A DNA stretch of 32,306 bases from Magnetococcales bacterium WMHbin3 (GCA_002753185.1 PDZX01000046.1:1-32306), one strand, 5' to 3'. Numbered from the stretch's first letter, positions 1 through 9,096 are shown. The notes: generated by a model not told the origin, from the sequence alone. Translations and numbers: made by a program.

Positions 1-89
1 TTTTGAGTCTGCGATATGGCGTATACTCCCTGCATGATACAAACTTCGACCATAAAAATCAAGAATAAATTATTGTTCTGTAAGATTTT

Positions 90-118
90 TTACCATTTTT
101 TGCCAGGCACTATATAAA
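90..118 (+). promoter_or_regulatory. Putative sigma70-like promoter for the LEPR/DUF4347 gene
   Basis: A TTACCA hexamer (90-95) lies 17 bp from TATAAA (113-118). The surrounding 1-132 stretch is AT-rich and has no convincing gene. Transcription would begin about 20 bp before the ribosome binding site at 135-139. This is a motif match by eye only. Confidence 0.4.
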
Positions 119-144
119 TATTCAAGTTTGTTATGGAGGCATCA

Positions 145-3100
145 ATGGCGTTTTTTGGTTTGTCGCTGGGCAAGGGCCACGAACGCGTTCCGGCCGTCAG
201 GCTGCGCATGGAATCCCTGGAGCCACGCTGTCTTTTCGATGGCGCCCTGGCATCCGGTCTGGAGCAGATCGCCCAAGCCAGGGAGGTGGCCTTTATCGAC
301 ACCGCGTTGCAGGATTATCAGCAACTGGTGGCGGGTATGCGTCCCGGCGTCGAGGTGGAGTTGCTCGATCACGGGACGAGCGGCCTGGAGCGGTTGAGTC
401 AATGGGCGGCCTCCCACCAGGGCTACGATGCCATTCACATCTTCTCTCACGGTTCCAAGGGGCGCGTGGGCGCGGATGTCGTCACCGCCGCATCCCTGGC
501 CAATCCCAAGGTCCAGGAGGAGCTGTCCGTCATCGGTCGGGCGCTCAAGCCGGAGGGGGATCTGCTGCTCTATGGCTGCGATGTCGGCCAGGGGGAGGAG
601 GGCAAAACGTTGATCGATGCCTTGGCGCGGGTCACGGGAGCGGACGTGGCCGCATCGACCAATCCGACGGGGAGTGCCGGCAAGGGCGGGGACTGGACCC
701 TGGAAGCGGCCAGTGGCGCCATCGAGAGCACCAGTTTGCGAATAGATAATTACAATCATTTAATGGCGCCAATCACTTTCAATTTTACTGGTGCTTCGGT
801 GGCAGGAGGATCAAAAAGTGCCACTTTTACATCGGATGGTCGCAGTATTACTGTTGCTACCGTAAATAGCACTTTGAGTATCACTTCTGGACAGGGAGGC
901 TGGGGAGATTATCTCAAATTTTCCGCGCCAACCGAAACCACTAGCGTTACGATTACTCCAGAGAGTGGTTATACTTTCACGGTTACTTCATTCAAAATCC
1001 TGAATGAAAATTTACAAACCACGGTCACCTACACCCCGACCGGTGGTGGCAGCACGTTGCAATCCGTCGATCTGGCGATCGGTGGGGACACTACCATCTC
1101 CCCTGCGGATTGGAGCAATCTGAGCAAATTCGTCATCACCGCGTCCAACGATTTCGCGCTCAGCATCGATGATTTGACCGCCACCTTTGCCTCTGCCTCC
1201 CCCAGCGTCAGCAGTGTTTCCATCGCGGATGGCGCCCGCAATACCAACACGACCTATCGCACGGGAGACACCATCAACGTCACCGCCAATTTCAGCGACA
1301 ACGTGAACGTCACCGGCACGCCGACGCTGGCCCTGGACATCGGCGGGACCACGCGCACGGCCAGCTATGCTTCCGGAAGCGGCAGTTCGGCCCTGGTCTT
1401 TTCCTATACGGTGCTCAGTACCGACACCGATACCAACGGCATCGACGCCACCGCCAACGGCATCACCCTCGGAGGGGCCACCATCCGCAACACCGGCGAC
1501 ACCGCTGACGCCACCTTGACCTACAACCTGGTCAACAACACCAACGCCAAGGTGGACGGCATCGTCCCCACGGCCGGTACCCCCTCGCGGGAGGACATGA
1601 ATGTCTCCTCCGGCACCTCGTTCACCTTCGATATCACTTACGCGGATACGGGCGGGTCCGGTCTCGACACCTCCACTTTCGCGACCAGTAACGTTACGGT
1701 CAAGGACCCGAGCAACAACGCCCTGACGATCAGCGGCAGGTCGGTCAACGGCAGCACCGTGACTTACACGGCCACACCGCCTGGCGGCAGTTGGGACTCC
1801 GGCGATGCGGGAACCTACACCATCGGCGTCGTGGCCAATCAGGTGCAGGATCTGGCCGGCAATGCCGTGGCCGTCAATGCCAGCGCCAAAACCTTTGCCG
1901 TGAGCTATACCCGCATCAACAACTCCCCCACCGGCGCGGTGACCATCACCAATTCCACGGACACCATCATCAGGGGTACTGGCAAGTTGCAGGAAGGGGA
2001 TACCCTCGCCGTATCCAACACCCTGGCCGACGCCGATGGCCCGGCCACCTTGACGGTCGGCTATCAGTGGTTGCGCAACGGCGCGGCCATTTCCGGTGCC
2101 ACCGGCGCCAGCTACAAGCTGGTCCAGGCCGATGTGGGCACGGGCATCTCGGTCAAGGCCAGCTATTCCGACAGCTATGGCACGGCGGAGAGCGCCAACA
2201 GCCCCGAAACCGCTGCCGTCATCAATGTCAACAATCTGCCGACTGGCTCACTGGAGCTCGTCAATGTCACCAGCGCCGATCGTGGCGTCCTGAAGGCTCA
2301 GGTGGGCGACACCTTGAAATACTCGATCGGGAGCGTCCAGGATGAGGATGGCATGCGCAAGAGCACCGACTCCTTCCGATACTCATGGAAGGCTGATGGC
2401 TCCGAGTTTTACGTCCAACCCTTTGTCACCTCTTATCTCTTGAACAGGGCCGATATCGGCAAGAAGATCACTGTCACTCTGACTTATGTCGATGACCTTG
2501 GTACAAAGGAAACGGTCACGAGCAGCACGATCACCAATGCGGTGGTGGATCCGAATGCGAAGATCACAAAACCAATTTTCGAACTTAGTGAGAACAGAAA
2601 TCAACCAAATTTTAATGATTTTTTATCGTCTACAACTAATACAAGCTCAAAATCAAATACTATATCAACGCCATCCCTTGATTTGGCTGTAAAAACGAAG
2701 AATGAATTATCACTAATAACAGCTCTTGATCGAACGCAGATAAAAGATATTAGCAAGGACGTGGCGCTCCAAGTATTGACTCCGGATAAGATTGCTGCTG
2801 CATCAAAACCAAAATCCAACAATCTGTCTTTACAATCGTCATTCACATCGCTCAATTTTGAGAAACTTTCCGGAATTTCTCTTTCTGGACCGAAAAGTAT
2901 TTATTCGTTAAATATAAATCAAAGTGAGGCTATAAAAGCCACCAATCCACCAGAAGGTTTAAAGCCATATTCTTTTGAACAAAATGATGATGGTAGCGTC
3001 AGTCTGCTGCCGGTAGATATCTTTTTGGTCAATAATTCTAATACAGAAACGCAGTTTAATAGCACAAATCTTCCGGGATGGCTTAAGATTGATGCACAGA

Positions 3101-3258
3101 CCGGAAAATTGTCTGGTGCCCCCCCGCCAGGAGCAAAGGAATCCGTTACCATCACGATCATCGCCACGGACAAAAAATCCGGCCAGAAGGCGGCACAAAC
3201 CATCACAATCAACTTTAATAAGCCACCACCCCCCGGTGGCCCGAAGCTCAAGCTGTAA
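145..3258 (+). CDS. LEPR-motif, DUF4347-domain repeat surface protein
   Basis: The product is a 1037-aa, probably secreted or surface-exposed, repetitive protein. Near the N-terminus (residues about 25-34) is LEPRCLFDGA, the LEPR-type signal seen at the start of large bacterial surface proteins. A DUF4347 domain follows (about 46-187), with the conserved SHG (His102) and LLLYGCD (Cys145) motifs. The rest is Thr/Ser/Gly/Asp-rich beta material with bacterial Ig-like repeats (for example about 345-460, 460-590 and 590-690) and a C-terminal Ig-like putative cadherin segment ending in a Pro/Gly tail. I chose ATG 145 because GGAGG at 135-139 sits 5 nt upstream; the in-frame ATG at 133 overlaps that site. 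Two segments (about 740-1020 and 2565-3105) are visibly AT-richer than the rest. Downstream genes look like its export machinery (inference). No RTX nonapeptides are visible. Confidence 0.85.
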   Translation: MAFFGLSLGKGHERVPAVRLRMESLEPRCLFDGALASGLEQIAQAREVAFIDTALQDYQQLVAGMRPGVEVELLDHGTSGLERLSQWAASHQGYDAIHIFSHGSKGRVGADVVTAASLANPKVQEELSVIGRALKPEGDLLLYGCDVGQGEEGKTLIDALARVTGADVAASTNPTGSAGKGGDWTLEAASGAIESTSLRIDNYNHLMAPITFNFTGASVAGGSKSATFTSDGRSITVATVNSTLSITSGQGGWGDYLKFSAPTETTSVTITPESGYTFTVTSFKILNENLQTTVTYTPTGGGSTLQSVDLAIGGDTTISPADWSNLSKFVITASNDFALSIDDLTATFASASPSVSSVSIADGARNTNTTYRTGDTINVTANFSDNVNVTGTPTLALDIGGTTRTASYASGSGSSALVFSYTVLSTDTDTNGIDATANGITLGGATIRNTGDTADATLTYNLVNNTNAKVDGIVPTAGTPSREDMNVSSGTSFTFDITYADTGGSGLDTSTFATSNVTVKDPSNNALTISGRSVNGSTVTYTATPPGGSWDSGDAGTYTIGVVANQVQDLAGNAVAVNASAKTFAVSYTRINNSPTGAVTITNSTDTIIRGTGKLQEGDTLAVSNTLADADGPATLTVGYQWLRNGAAISGATGASYKLVQADVGTGISVKASYSDSYGTAESANSPETAAVINVNNLPTGSLELVNVTSADRGVLKAQVGDTLKYSIGSVQDEDGMRKSTDSFRYSWKADGSEFYVQPFVTSYLLNRADIGKKITVTLTYVDDLGTKETVTSSTITNAVVDPNAKITKPIFELSENRNQPNFNDFLSSTTNTSSKSNTISTPSLDLAVKTKNELSLITALDRTQIKDISKDVALQVLTPDKIAAASKPKSNNLSLQSSFTSLNFEKLSGISLSGPKSIYSLNINQSEAIKATNPPEGLKPYSFEQNDDGSVSLLPVDIFLVNNSNTETQFNSTNLPGWLKIDAQTGKLSGAPPPGAKESVTITIIATDKKSGQKAAQTITINFNKPPPPGGPKLKL

Positions 3259-3358
3259 CATCCATGTCCCCTGGATTGCCCCGGCGTCGGCGAGTCGCAC
3301 GGCTCCGGTTTCGTGGTTTGCAGGAATCATTTTTCCATTCTCATCCGAAAAGGTCAGC

Positions 3359-4873
3359 ATGATGTCATTTCCCACTTTCCATCCCGGACGTTCCGTCAGC
3401 CTCGTTTTTCTGCTGGGGTGCGCATGGCTCTTTTCCGGCTGCGCGGTGCGGCCTCAACCCCTGGAGACCACGGAACTGCAACAGCAGCTCCAAGGCGACC
3501 GCGCGGCGATGTTTGCCCAAAACGACCAGCCGGATCACCCCCTGACCCTGCCCGAGGCCATTGCCCGCGCCATGCGGTTCAATCTGGAACAGCGGGTCAA
3601 GGCACTGGAGGAACTGCAGGCAAAAAAACAGATCTCCGTCTCCTCCCTCGACATGTTTCCCAAACTGCTCGCCTCGGGCGGATATACCAACCGTTCCAAC
3701 GAAGGGGCCAGCACCAGCAACAGCTCGCTGGTCCCATCCTCCTCCCTGGATCGGGACCGCAACACTGCGGATTTGACCTTTTCATGGAATATCCTCGACC
3801 TGGGCGTGAGTTACTTCAATGCCAGGCAGGAGGCCAACCGGTTTCTGATCGCCCGTGAACGGCAACGCAAGATCGTCCGGCAACTGGTCCAGGAGGTGCG
3901 CGGCAAGTTCTGGCGCGCGGCGGCGGCGGAGGAATTGCGCCAGGATATCCAAGAAACCCTGACGCGGGCGGAAAATGCCCTGCAAAACGCCCGGCAGTCG
4001 GAACAGGAAGCGGTGCGCAACCCGATGGAGGCGTTGCAGTATCAACAAAACCTCTTCGACCAGATCTCCCAGTTGGAAGGAATCGCCCAGGAACTCGAAA
4101 CCGCGCGGGTGGAACTGGCCTCCATCATCAATCTGCCCCCCGGCGCCCCGCTGACCCTGGAGTTGCCCAAGGATGGCCAGATCCGCACGCCCTCCTGGAG
4201 CATGCCCATGGAACGCATGGAAGAGACCGCGCTCCTGCTCAATGCCGACCTGCGCGAAAGCGTCCTGCAAACTCGCATCGCCGTGACCGAAACCTACAAG
4301 GCCGTGGCCAAACTCCTGCCGGGGGTGTCGTTCAACCTGGGGAGCCAATACGACAGCAACTCCTATCTGGTGGAACATGCCTGGCAGGAGGCCAGCGCCA
4401 GGGTTTCGTTCAACATCTTCAATCTGCTCACCGGGCCGTCCCAGATCAGCCTGGCCCACTCCGGCCTCGACGTGGCCAATGCCCGGCGTCTGGCCGTGCG
4501 CATGGCCGTCCTGACCCAACTCCACCTGGCCAACCATCAGTTCGCCTTCGCCAAGCACAATTTCCGGCGCCTGACCATGCGCCACGATGTCTCGCAACGC
4601 ATCAGCCAACAGACGGCCAACCGCCAGCAGCAGGATGCCGGCAGCATCCTGGAACTGGTGGTCGCCCAGACCAGGGAGATCGTCGATCGGGCGCGGACCT
4701 ATCTCGCCCTCGCCGAGATGCACAATGCCCTGGGCCGCCTGCAAGCCACCCTGGGGCTGGACATGGATCCGGGTGAGCCGTCCACCATGGATCTGCCCGC
4801 GTTGACCGCCAAAATCGCCAGCAGCCTGGAACTCATGAGCACGGGCGAAGGCGGGGCGCAGGCCAAACCGTGA
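3359..4873 (+). CDS. TolC-family outer-membrane efflux lipoprotein
   Basis: This is a 504-aa outer-membrane factor expected to form a trimeric channel linking periplasmic adaptors to the exterior. The N-terminus has a lipoprotein signal peptide with lipobox LFSGC, so the mature protein should be lipid-anchored. After LTLPEAIARAM, typical of OEP proteins, come two long helical, coiled-coil-rich halves with Gln/Ala/Glu-rich segments (about residues 160-250 and 370-460) and strand-like stretches before each. The start is ATG 3359, with AAAAGG just upstream; a longer open frame reaching back to 3089 overlaps the previous gene and lacks signal-peptide logic. It follows the LEPR gene after a 100-bp gap in which I see no terminator. 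Its stop overlaps the GTG start of the next gene by 4 bp, so the two are translationally coupled. Confidence 0.9.
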   Translation: MMSFPTFHPGRSVSLVFLLGCAWLFSGCAVRPQPLETTELQQQLQGDRAAMFAQNDQPDHPLTLPEAIARAMRFNLEQRVKALEELQAKKQISVSSLDMFPKLLASGGYTNRSNEGASTSNSSLVPSSSLDRDRNTADLTFSWNILDLGVSYFNARQEANRFLIARERQRKIVRQLVQEVRGKFWRAAAAEELRQDIQETLTRAENALQNARQSEQEAVRNPMEALQYQQNLFDQISQLEGIAQELETARVELASIINLPPGAPLTLELPKDGQIRTPSWSMPMERMEETALLLNADLRESVLQTRIAVTETYKAVAKLLPGVSFNLGSQYDSNSYLVEHAWQEASARVSFNIFNLLTGPSQISLAHSGLDVANARRLAVRMAVLTQLHLANHQFAFAKHNFRRLTMRHDVSQRISQQTANRQQQDAGSILELVVAQTREIVDRARTYLALAEMHNALGRLQATLGLDMDPGEPSTMDLPALTAKIASSLELMSTGEGGAQAKP

Positions 4874-5616
4874 AGCGTCTTGGTTGGTTGCTGGCCGTTG
4901 GCGGCATGCTGCCGGTCGCGACGCCGCAGGCCGGGGAGTTGAATGTCATGCCCTCCGCGCTGCGCGCCCAGTTGGTGCCCAGGCAGTTCACCACCCTCTC
5001 CGCCGAGGTGGCGGCCAAGGTGGAGAAGATTCCCTTTCGCGAAGGGGAGCGGTTCAAGAAGGGGGAGATCCTGGTCCAACTCGATTGCACGGTACACAAG
5101 TCCCAACTGGAGAAGGCCCGCGCCCTGTCGCACGGGGCCGAGAAGAACCTCGCCACCGTCCTGCGCTTGCAGGAGTTGAAATCCATCGGCGCCCTGGACG
5201 TCTCGCTGGCGGAAAGCAAGGTCGCCGAAAGCCGCGCCGAGGTCCATGTCATGGCCACCCTGGTGCAAAAATGCACCATCCCGGCCACCTTTGCCGGGCG
5301 GGTGGTGGAACAGAAGGCGCGGGAACTCCAGTTCGTGCAGACCGGCCAGCCGATCCTGGAGATCCTCGACGACCAGCACCTCGAACTGGAGCTGATCGTC
5401 CCCTCGCGCTGGCTGAACTGGCTGGGAATCGGGACCGCCTTCCAGGTGGCCATCGACGAGACCGGGCGGCGTTATCCGGTCAAGTTGACCCGCATCGGCG
5501 CGCGGGTCGATCCGGTCAGCCAGTCGGTGAAGGTGTTCGGCGAGGTACACGGCGCGTTTGCGGAACTGATCGCCGGCATGAGCGGTCAGGCCGAGCTTGC
5601 CCCGCCCGCGCCATGA
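4870..5616 (+). CDS. Periplasmic adaptor (HlyD/RND-MFP type)
   Basis: A 248-aa periplasmic adaptor protein. A hydrophobic signal peptide (about residues 1-21, ending VATPQA) is followed by a split lipoyl/barrel-sandwich domain: the first half is about 45-72 (FREGERFKKGEILVQLD), the second about 137-167 (PATFAGRVVEQ to ILEILDD). A short alpha-helical hairpin separates them, and a beta-barrel domain follows. It is shorter than a typical RND adaptor (350-400 aa) and has no membrane anchor beyond the signal peptide. The start is a GTG overlapping the tolC stop by 4 bp (GTGA), and the stop overlaps the next ATG by 4 bp (ATGA). It probably bridges the TolC-like channel and the two membrane-bound adaptor-like proteins encoded next. 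Confidence 0.85.
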   Translation: MKRLGWLLAVGGMLPVATPQAGELNVMPSALRAQLVPRQFTTLSAEVAAKVEKIPFREGERFKKGEILVQLDCTVHKSQLEKARALSHGAEKNLATVLRLQELKSIGALDVSLAESKVAESRAEVHVMATLVQKCTIPATFAGRVVEQKARELQFVQTGQPILEILDDQHLELELIVPSRWLNWLGIGTAFQVAIDETGRRYPVKLTRIGARVDPVSQSVKVFGEVHGAFAELIAGMSGQAELAPPAP

Positions 5617-6929
5617 ACGATCCACCCCCCCTGGCTCTGCTGATCCATCTGCAACAGCGTCTGTGCCGGGCCGCCTCGCCGGAAGAGATCCGCTATATCC
5701 TCGTCAACGAGACCCATCCCCTGCTGCCCTGCCGCCAGGCGATCCTGTGGGACCACGCCGGGCAGGTGGCCGCCATCTCCGGGGTGGTGGAACCGGAACG
5801 ACACGCCCCGTTCGTGCAGTGGCTGCGCAAACTCCATCCCGAACTGGCCAAAGGGATCGATCCCGCCGGGGAGCGTTGGGATGCCTCCCGGCTGCCCGAT
5901 GCGCTGCGGGAGCGGTGGGCGGAATGGTTGCCGCCGGAAGGGTGGGCGCTTCCCCTGCGGCATGGCGCCGACAAAGGCGTGGCGGGTGTGTGGCTGATGA
6001 CCCGTCCCGCCGGCGGGGAGTGGACGGAAATGGAGCGGACCATGGCGATTCATCTGGCCGAGACCGCGGCCCTGGCCCTGGCCAGCCAGCGGACCAGCCC
6101 GCCGTGGCAGCCTGGAGCGCGCATCGGCACGCGTCTTCTGAAACTCCTGGCGCTGGCCGGGTTGTTGCTGCTCCCCGTGCCATTGACAGTGCTGGCCCCC
6201 GCCGAGGTGGTGGCTGTGGACCCGGCGGTGATCCGCGCCCCCATGGATGGGGTGGTGGACGAATTCCTGGTGCGCCCCAACCAGGAGGTCGTGGCCGGGC
6301 AGCCCCTGTTCCGTCTCGACGCCACCACCCTCGATGGCAAGCTGGAGGTGGCGGTCAAGGCCCTGGAGACCGTGGAGACCGAATACCGCCAGAACGCGCA
6401 GCAGGCCATCCAGGATCCCGCGAGCAAGACCCGCATGGCGATCCTGGCCGGCCGCATTGAGGAGCAACGCCTGGAGGTGGGGCATCTGCGCGATCTGCTG
6501 GAGCGCATCCGCGTCAAATCACCGCGCGCCGGGGTGGCCATCTTCAATGACCCCTACGACTGGATCGGCAGGCCGGTGGTCACCGGCGAACGGGTGCTCG
6601 GCGTGGCCACCCCCGACGACACCGAGGTGGAGGCCTGGCTGGCGGCAGGGGATCTCATCCGGCTCGCCCCCGGCGCACCGGTCACGATGTTTCCCAATAT
6701 CGATCCCCTCCATCCGCTGCGCGCCAGGCTGCGCTACCTGGCCTACGAGGCGGACAAACGGCCCGATGGCGCGTATGCCTACCGGCTGCGCGCCACCATC
6801 GATCCCGGCGAGGCGCGGCCCAGGGTGGGCTGGAAAGGATCGGCCCGCATCGACGGCGAGCGGGTCACCCTGGCCTACTGGTTGCTGCGCCGTCCGTTGG
6901 CCGTGACCCGTCAGTGGCTGGGCCAGTAG
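5613..6929 (+). CDS. GAF-domain / HlyD-like membrane fusion adaptor
   Basis: A 438-aa protein. Residues about 5-160 resemble a GAF sensor domain (helical start, central sheet, closing helix). One transmembrane helix follows (about 175-195), then a HlyD-like region with a lipoyl half motif around 208-237 (APMDGVVDEFLVRPNQEVVAGQ), a short helical hairpin (240-295) and a beta-barrel. This topology puts the GAF domain in the cytoplasm and the adaptor in the periplasm. I start it at ATG 5613, which overlaps the previous stop (ATGA); the frame stays open upstream to 4884, but that part is an out-of-frame shadow of the previous gene. There is no Shine-Dalgarno, fitting translational coupling. The ligand of the GAF domain cannot be read from sequence. 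Fusing a sensor to an adaptor is unusual and suggests ligand-gated assembly or export (inference). Confidence 0.82.
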   Translation: MNDPPPLALLIHLQQRLCRAASPEEIRYILVNETHPLLPCRQAILWDHAGQVAAISGVVEPERHAPFVQWLRKLHPELAKGIDPAGERWDASRLPDALRERWAEWLPPEGWALPLRHGADKGVAGVWLMTRPAGGEWTEMERTMAIHLAETAALALASQRTSPPWQPGARIGTRLLKLLALAGLLLLPVPLTVLAPAEVVAVDPAVIRAPMDGVVDEFLVRPNQEVVAGQPLFRLDATTLDGKLEVAVKALETVETEYRQNAQQAIQDPASKTRMAILAGRIEEQRLEVGHLRDLLERIRVKSPRAGVAIFNDPYDWIGRPVVTGERVLGVATPDDTEVEAWLAAGDLIRLAPGAPVTMFPNIDPLHPLRARLRYLAYEADKRPDGAYAYRLRATIDPGEARPRVGWKGSARIDGERVTLAYWLLRRPLAVTRQWLGQ

Positions 6930-9032
6930 ATGGCGGCATCGAGGCTTCCGCCGCTGCGGGAAGAGATTGCCGTGTTGCCCGGCCCGCGCGCCGGCGATGG
7001 CGCTCCCACCTGGACCCTGCACGACCCCGCGCGGCACCGCTTCCTGCGCATCGACCACGCCACCCGCGAAATCCTCGACCGCTGGCATCTGGGGGAGCCG
7101 CAGGCGATCCTCGACCGTCTCGACCGGGAGACCTCCCTGCGCCTGACGCAACGTGATCTGGAGGAGGTGTTGCGGTTTCTGCTCATCGAACAACTGCTGC
7201 GCGTCTCCTCGCCACGGGAAACCGCCGTGTTGCTCAACCGGGCGCGACTCGGCAGGCAGGGTTGGGCCACCTGGTTGTTGCATCACTATCTCTTCTTCCG
7301 CATCCCCGTGCTCCGTCCGGACGCCTTCCTGGAGGCCCTGCTGCCGCGCGTCGCCTTCCTGTACTCCCGCAAGACGTTTGTTTTATTAATGGTTTGTCTT
7401 GCCATTGGCATGACACAGTTGCTGCGCCAGTGGGATCTCTTCGTCCACTCCCTGCTCCTGACTCTGACCTGGGAGGGGGCGTTCTGGTATGGCGTCACCC
7501 TGAGCGGGGTCAAGATCGTCCACGAACTGGGGCACGCCCTGACCGCCAAACGTTACGGCTGCCGGGTTCCCACCATGGGCATCGGCTTTCTGGTGCTCTG
7601 GCCGGTTTTTTTCACCGACACCACCGAGACCTGGAAACTCGTTGACGCCAAACGGCGTTTCGCGGTTGCCGCCGCCGGGGTGATGGCCGAACTCATGGTC
7701 GCCATCCTGGCGCTTCTGGCCTGGAATTTCCTCCCCGACGGTCTGGCGCGGGGCATGGCCTTTCTGCTTTGCACCACCACGCTGGTCTCCACCCTGCTGA
7801 TCAACGGTTCCCCCTTCCTGCGCTTCGACGGTTATTACCTGCTGTCCGACTTTCTGGATCTCCACAACCTTCATCAACGTTCCGGTGCCCTGGCACGCTG
7901 GTGGTTGCGGCGGCGGCTGTTCGCCTTCCCGGATCCGCCGCCGGAGATCTTCCCCCCCGGACGGCGTGCTTTTCTGATCCTGTTTGCCCTGGCCACCTGG
8001 CTCTATCGCCTGATCCTCTTCCTGGGCATCGCCATTCTGGTTTATCATTTCTTCATCAAGGCCGTGGGAATCATCCTGTTCCTGATCGAGATCATCTGGT
8101 TCATCCTGCTGCCCGTCCGGCTGGAATTGGAGGTATGGTGGATGCGACGCGCCGAAATCATCCATGGCCCCCGCGCCTGGGCCGCAATGCTGCTGTTGGT
8201 CGCCCTGCTGATGGTGTTCCCGTGGCAGACCCGGATTATGGCCCCGGCCATGCTGCACGCCGCGCGGCATGTTGCGCTTTTCGCCCCCCATCCGGGCCAG
8301 CTGATCGGCCTGGAGGTCAAGGAAGGGTTGCGGGTGGCCGAAGGGGCGTTGCTTTTCGAGGTGGCCACGCCGGATAGCGAGCACAAACAGGCCAAGAATG
8401 CCAAACGGCGTCAGGTGCTGGAATGGGAGTGGGCCGCAGCCGGCGTCACCCCCATGCTGCTGGAACAAAGCCGGGTGCTCTTCGGCCAGTTGGCCACCAA
8501 CGTCGCCGAAGGGCTGAGCCTGCAACGGGAGGCAGCCCGCAACCGCATTCTCGCCCCCTTTGCCGGGCGCCTCGTGGACCTCGTGCCGGATTTGCGCATC
8601 GGCCAATGGCTCTCCAATCGGGAACGTCTGGGGACGATCCTCGCGGAGGGTCCCCCGGTGATCCATGCCTATCTCACCGAGGAGGGGCTGGCGCGGGTGA
8701 CCACCGGCCAATCCGCCCGTTTTTATCCGGACAATCCCGACGCCGCGGCCATTCCTTGCCGCGTGACGGCGATCGACCGGGGCAGCGTGCGTCATCTCGC
8801 CGACCCGCTGCTTGCCAATGTCCACGGCGGCGAGATTCCGGTACGCGATACTCCGGACCAGTCGTTGCTGCCGGAGCAGGCCCTCTATCGCATTGTCCTG
8901 GCAGGGGAAGCCCCGTTTCCGGCGGAGAGCGGACAACGGGGAGTGCTGCGCCTGGAGGGCCAGGCGCGCGGCCTGGCGGATCGCCTGGGGCGGGCCATAT
9001 TGGCGGTATTGCTGCGGGAATCCGGATTTTGA
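6930..9032 (+). CDS. M50 (site-2 protease-like) membrane metalloprotein with PqqD-like and HlyD/lipoyl-like domains
   Basis: A 700-aa polytopic membrane protein. Residues about 25-95 resemble a PqqD-like peptide-binding winged helix. The membrane core contains HELGH at 198-202 (zinc ligands His198 and His202, catalytic Glu199) and LRFDG around Asp300, the likely third ligand, so an active metalloprotease is plausible. Several hydrophobic helices lie between about 145 and 435. The C-terminal part (about 450-700) has split lipoyl-like halves (APHPGQLIGLEVKEGLRVAEG and APFAGRLVDLVPDLRIGQWL) and a barrel, as in periplasmic adaptors. The ATG directly abuts the preceding TAG. It closes a tolC / adaptor / GAF-adaptor / M50 unit that encodes no ABC ATPase. 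Cleavage or export of LEPR-tagged proteins is a reasonable but untested role. Confidence 0.85.
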   Translation: MAASRLPPLREEIAVLPGPRAGDGAPTWTLHDPARHRFLRIDHATREILDRWHLGEPQAILDRLDRETSLRLTQRDLEEVLRFLLIEQLLRVSSPRETAVLLNRARLGRQGWATWLLHHYLFFRIPVLRPDAFLEALLPRVAFLYSRKTFVLLMVCLAIGMTQLLRQWDLFVHSLLLTLTWEGAFWYGVTLSGVKIVHELGHALTAKRYGCRVPTMGIGFLVLWPVFFTDTTETWKLVDAKRRFAVAAAGVMAELMVAILALLAWNFLPDGLARGMAFLLCTTTLVSTLLINGSPFLRFDGYYLLSDFLDLHNLHQRSGALARWWLRRRLFAFPDPPPEIFPPGRRAFLILFALATWLYRLILFLGIAILVYHFFIKAVGIILFLIEIIWFILLPVRLELEVWWMRRAEIIHGPRAWAAMLLLVALLMVFPWQTRIMAPAMLHAARHVALFAPHPGQLIGLEVKEGLRVAEGALLFEVATPDSEHKQAKNAKRRQVLEWEWAAAGVTPMLLEQSRVLFGQLATNVAEGLSLQREAARNRILAPFAGRLVDLVPDLRIGQWLSNRERLGTILAEGPPVIHAYLTEEGLARVTTGQSARFYPDNPDAAAIPCRVTAIDRGSVRHLADPLLANVHGGEIPVRDTPDQSLLPEQALYRIVLAGEAPFPAESGQRGVLRLEGQARGLADRLGRAILAVLLRESGF

Positions 9033-9096
9033 CCCTCCCGCCAAGCGAAATGATGGCAACCATTTATGCAACAGCGATTTTTGGGCCGCCTCCTGC

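Noticed and set aside
3222..3240. GCCACC / GGTGGC hairpin at the end of the LEPR/DUF4347 gene
   Set aside because: It lies inside the coding sequence and no T-tract follows, so it is not a convincing terminator.
4884..5612. N-terminal extension of the GAF-HlyD gene
   Set aside because: The frame is open but is an Arg/Gly-rich out-of-frame reading of the upstream adaptor; the ATGA overlap at 5613 is the better start.
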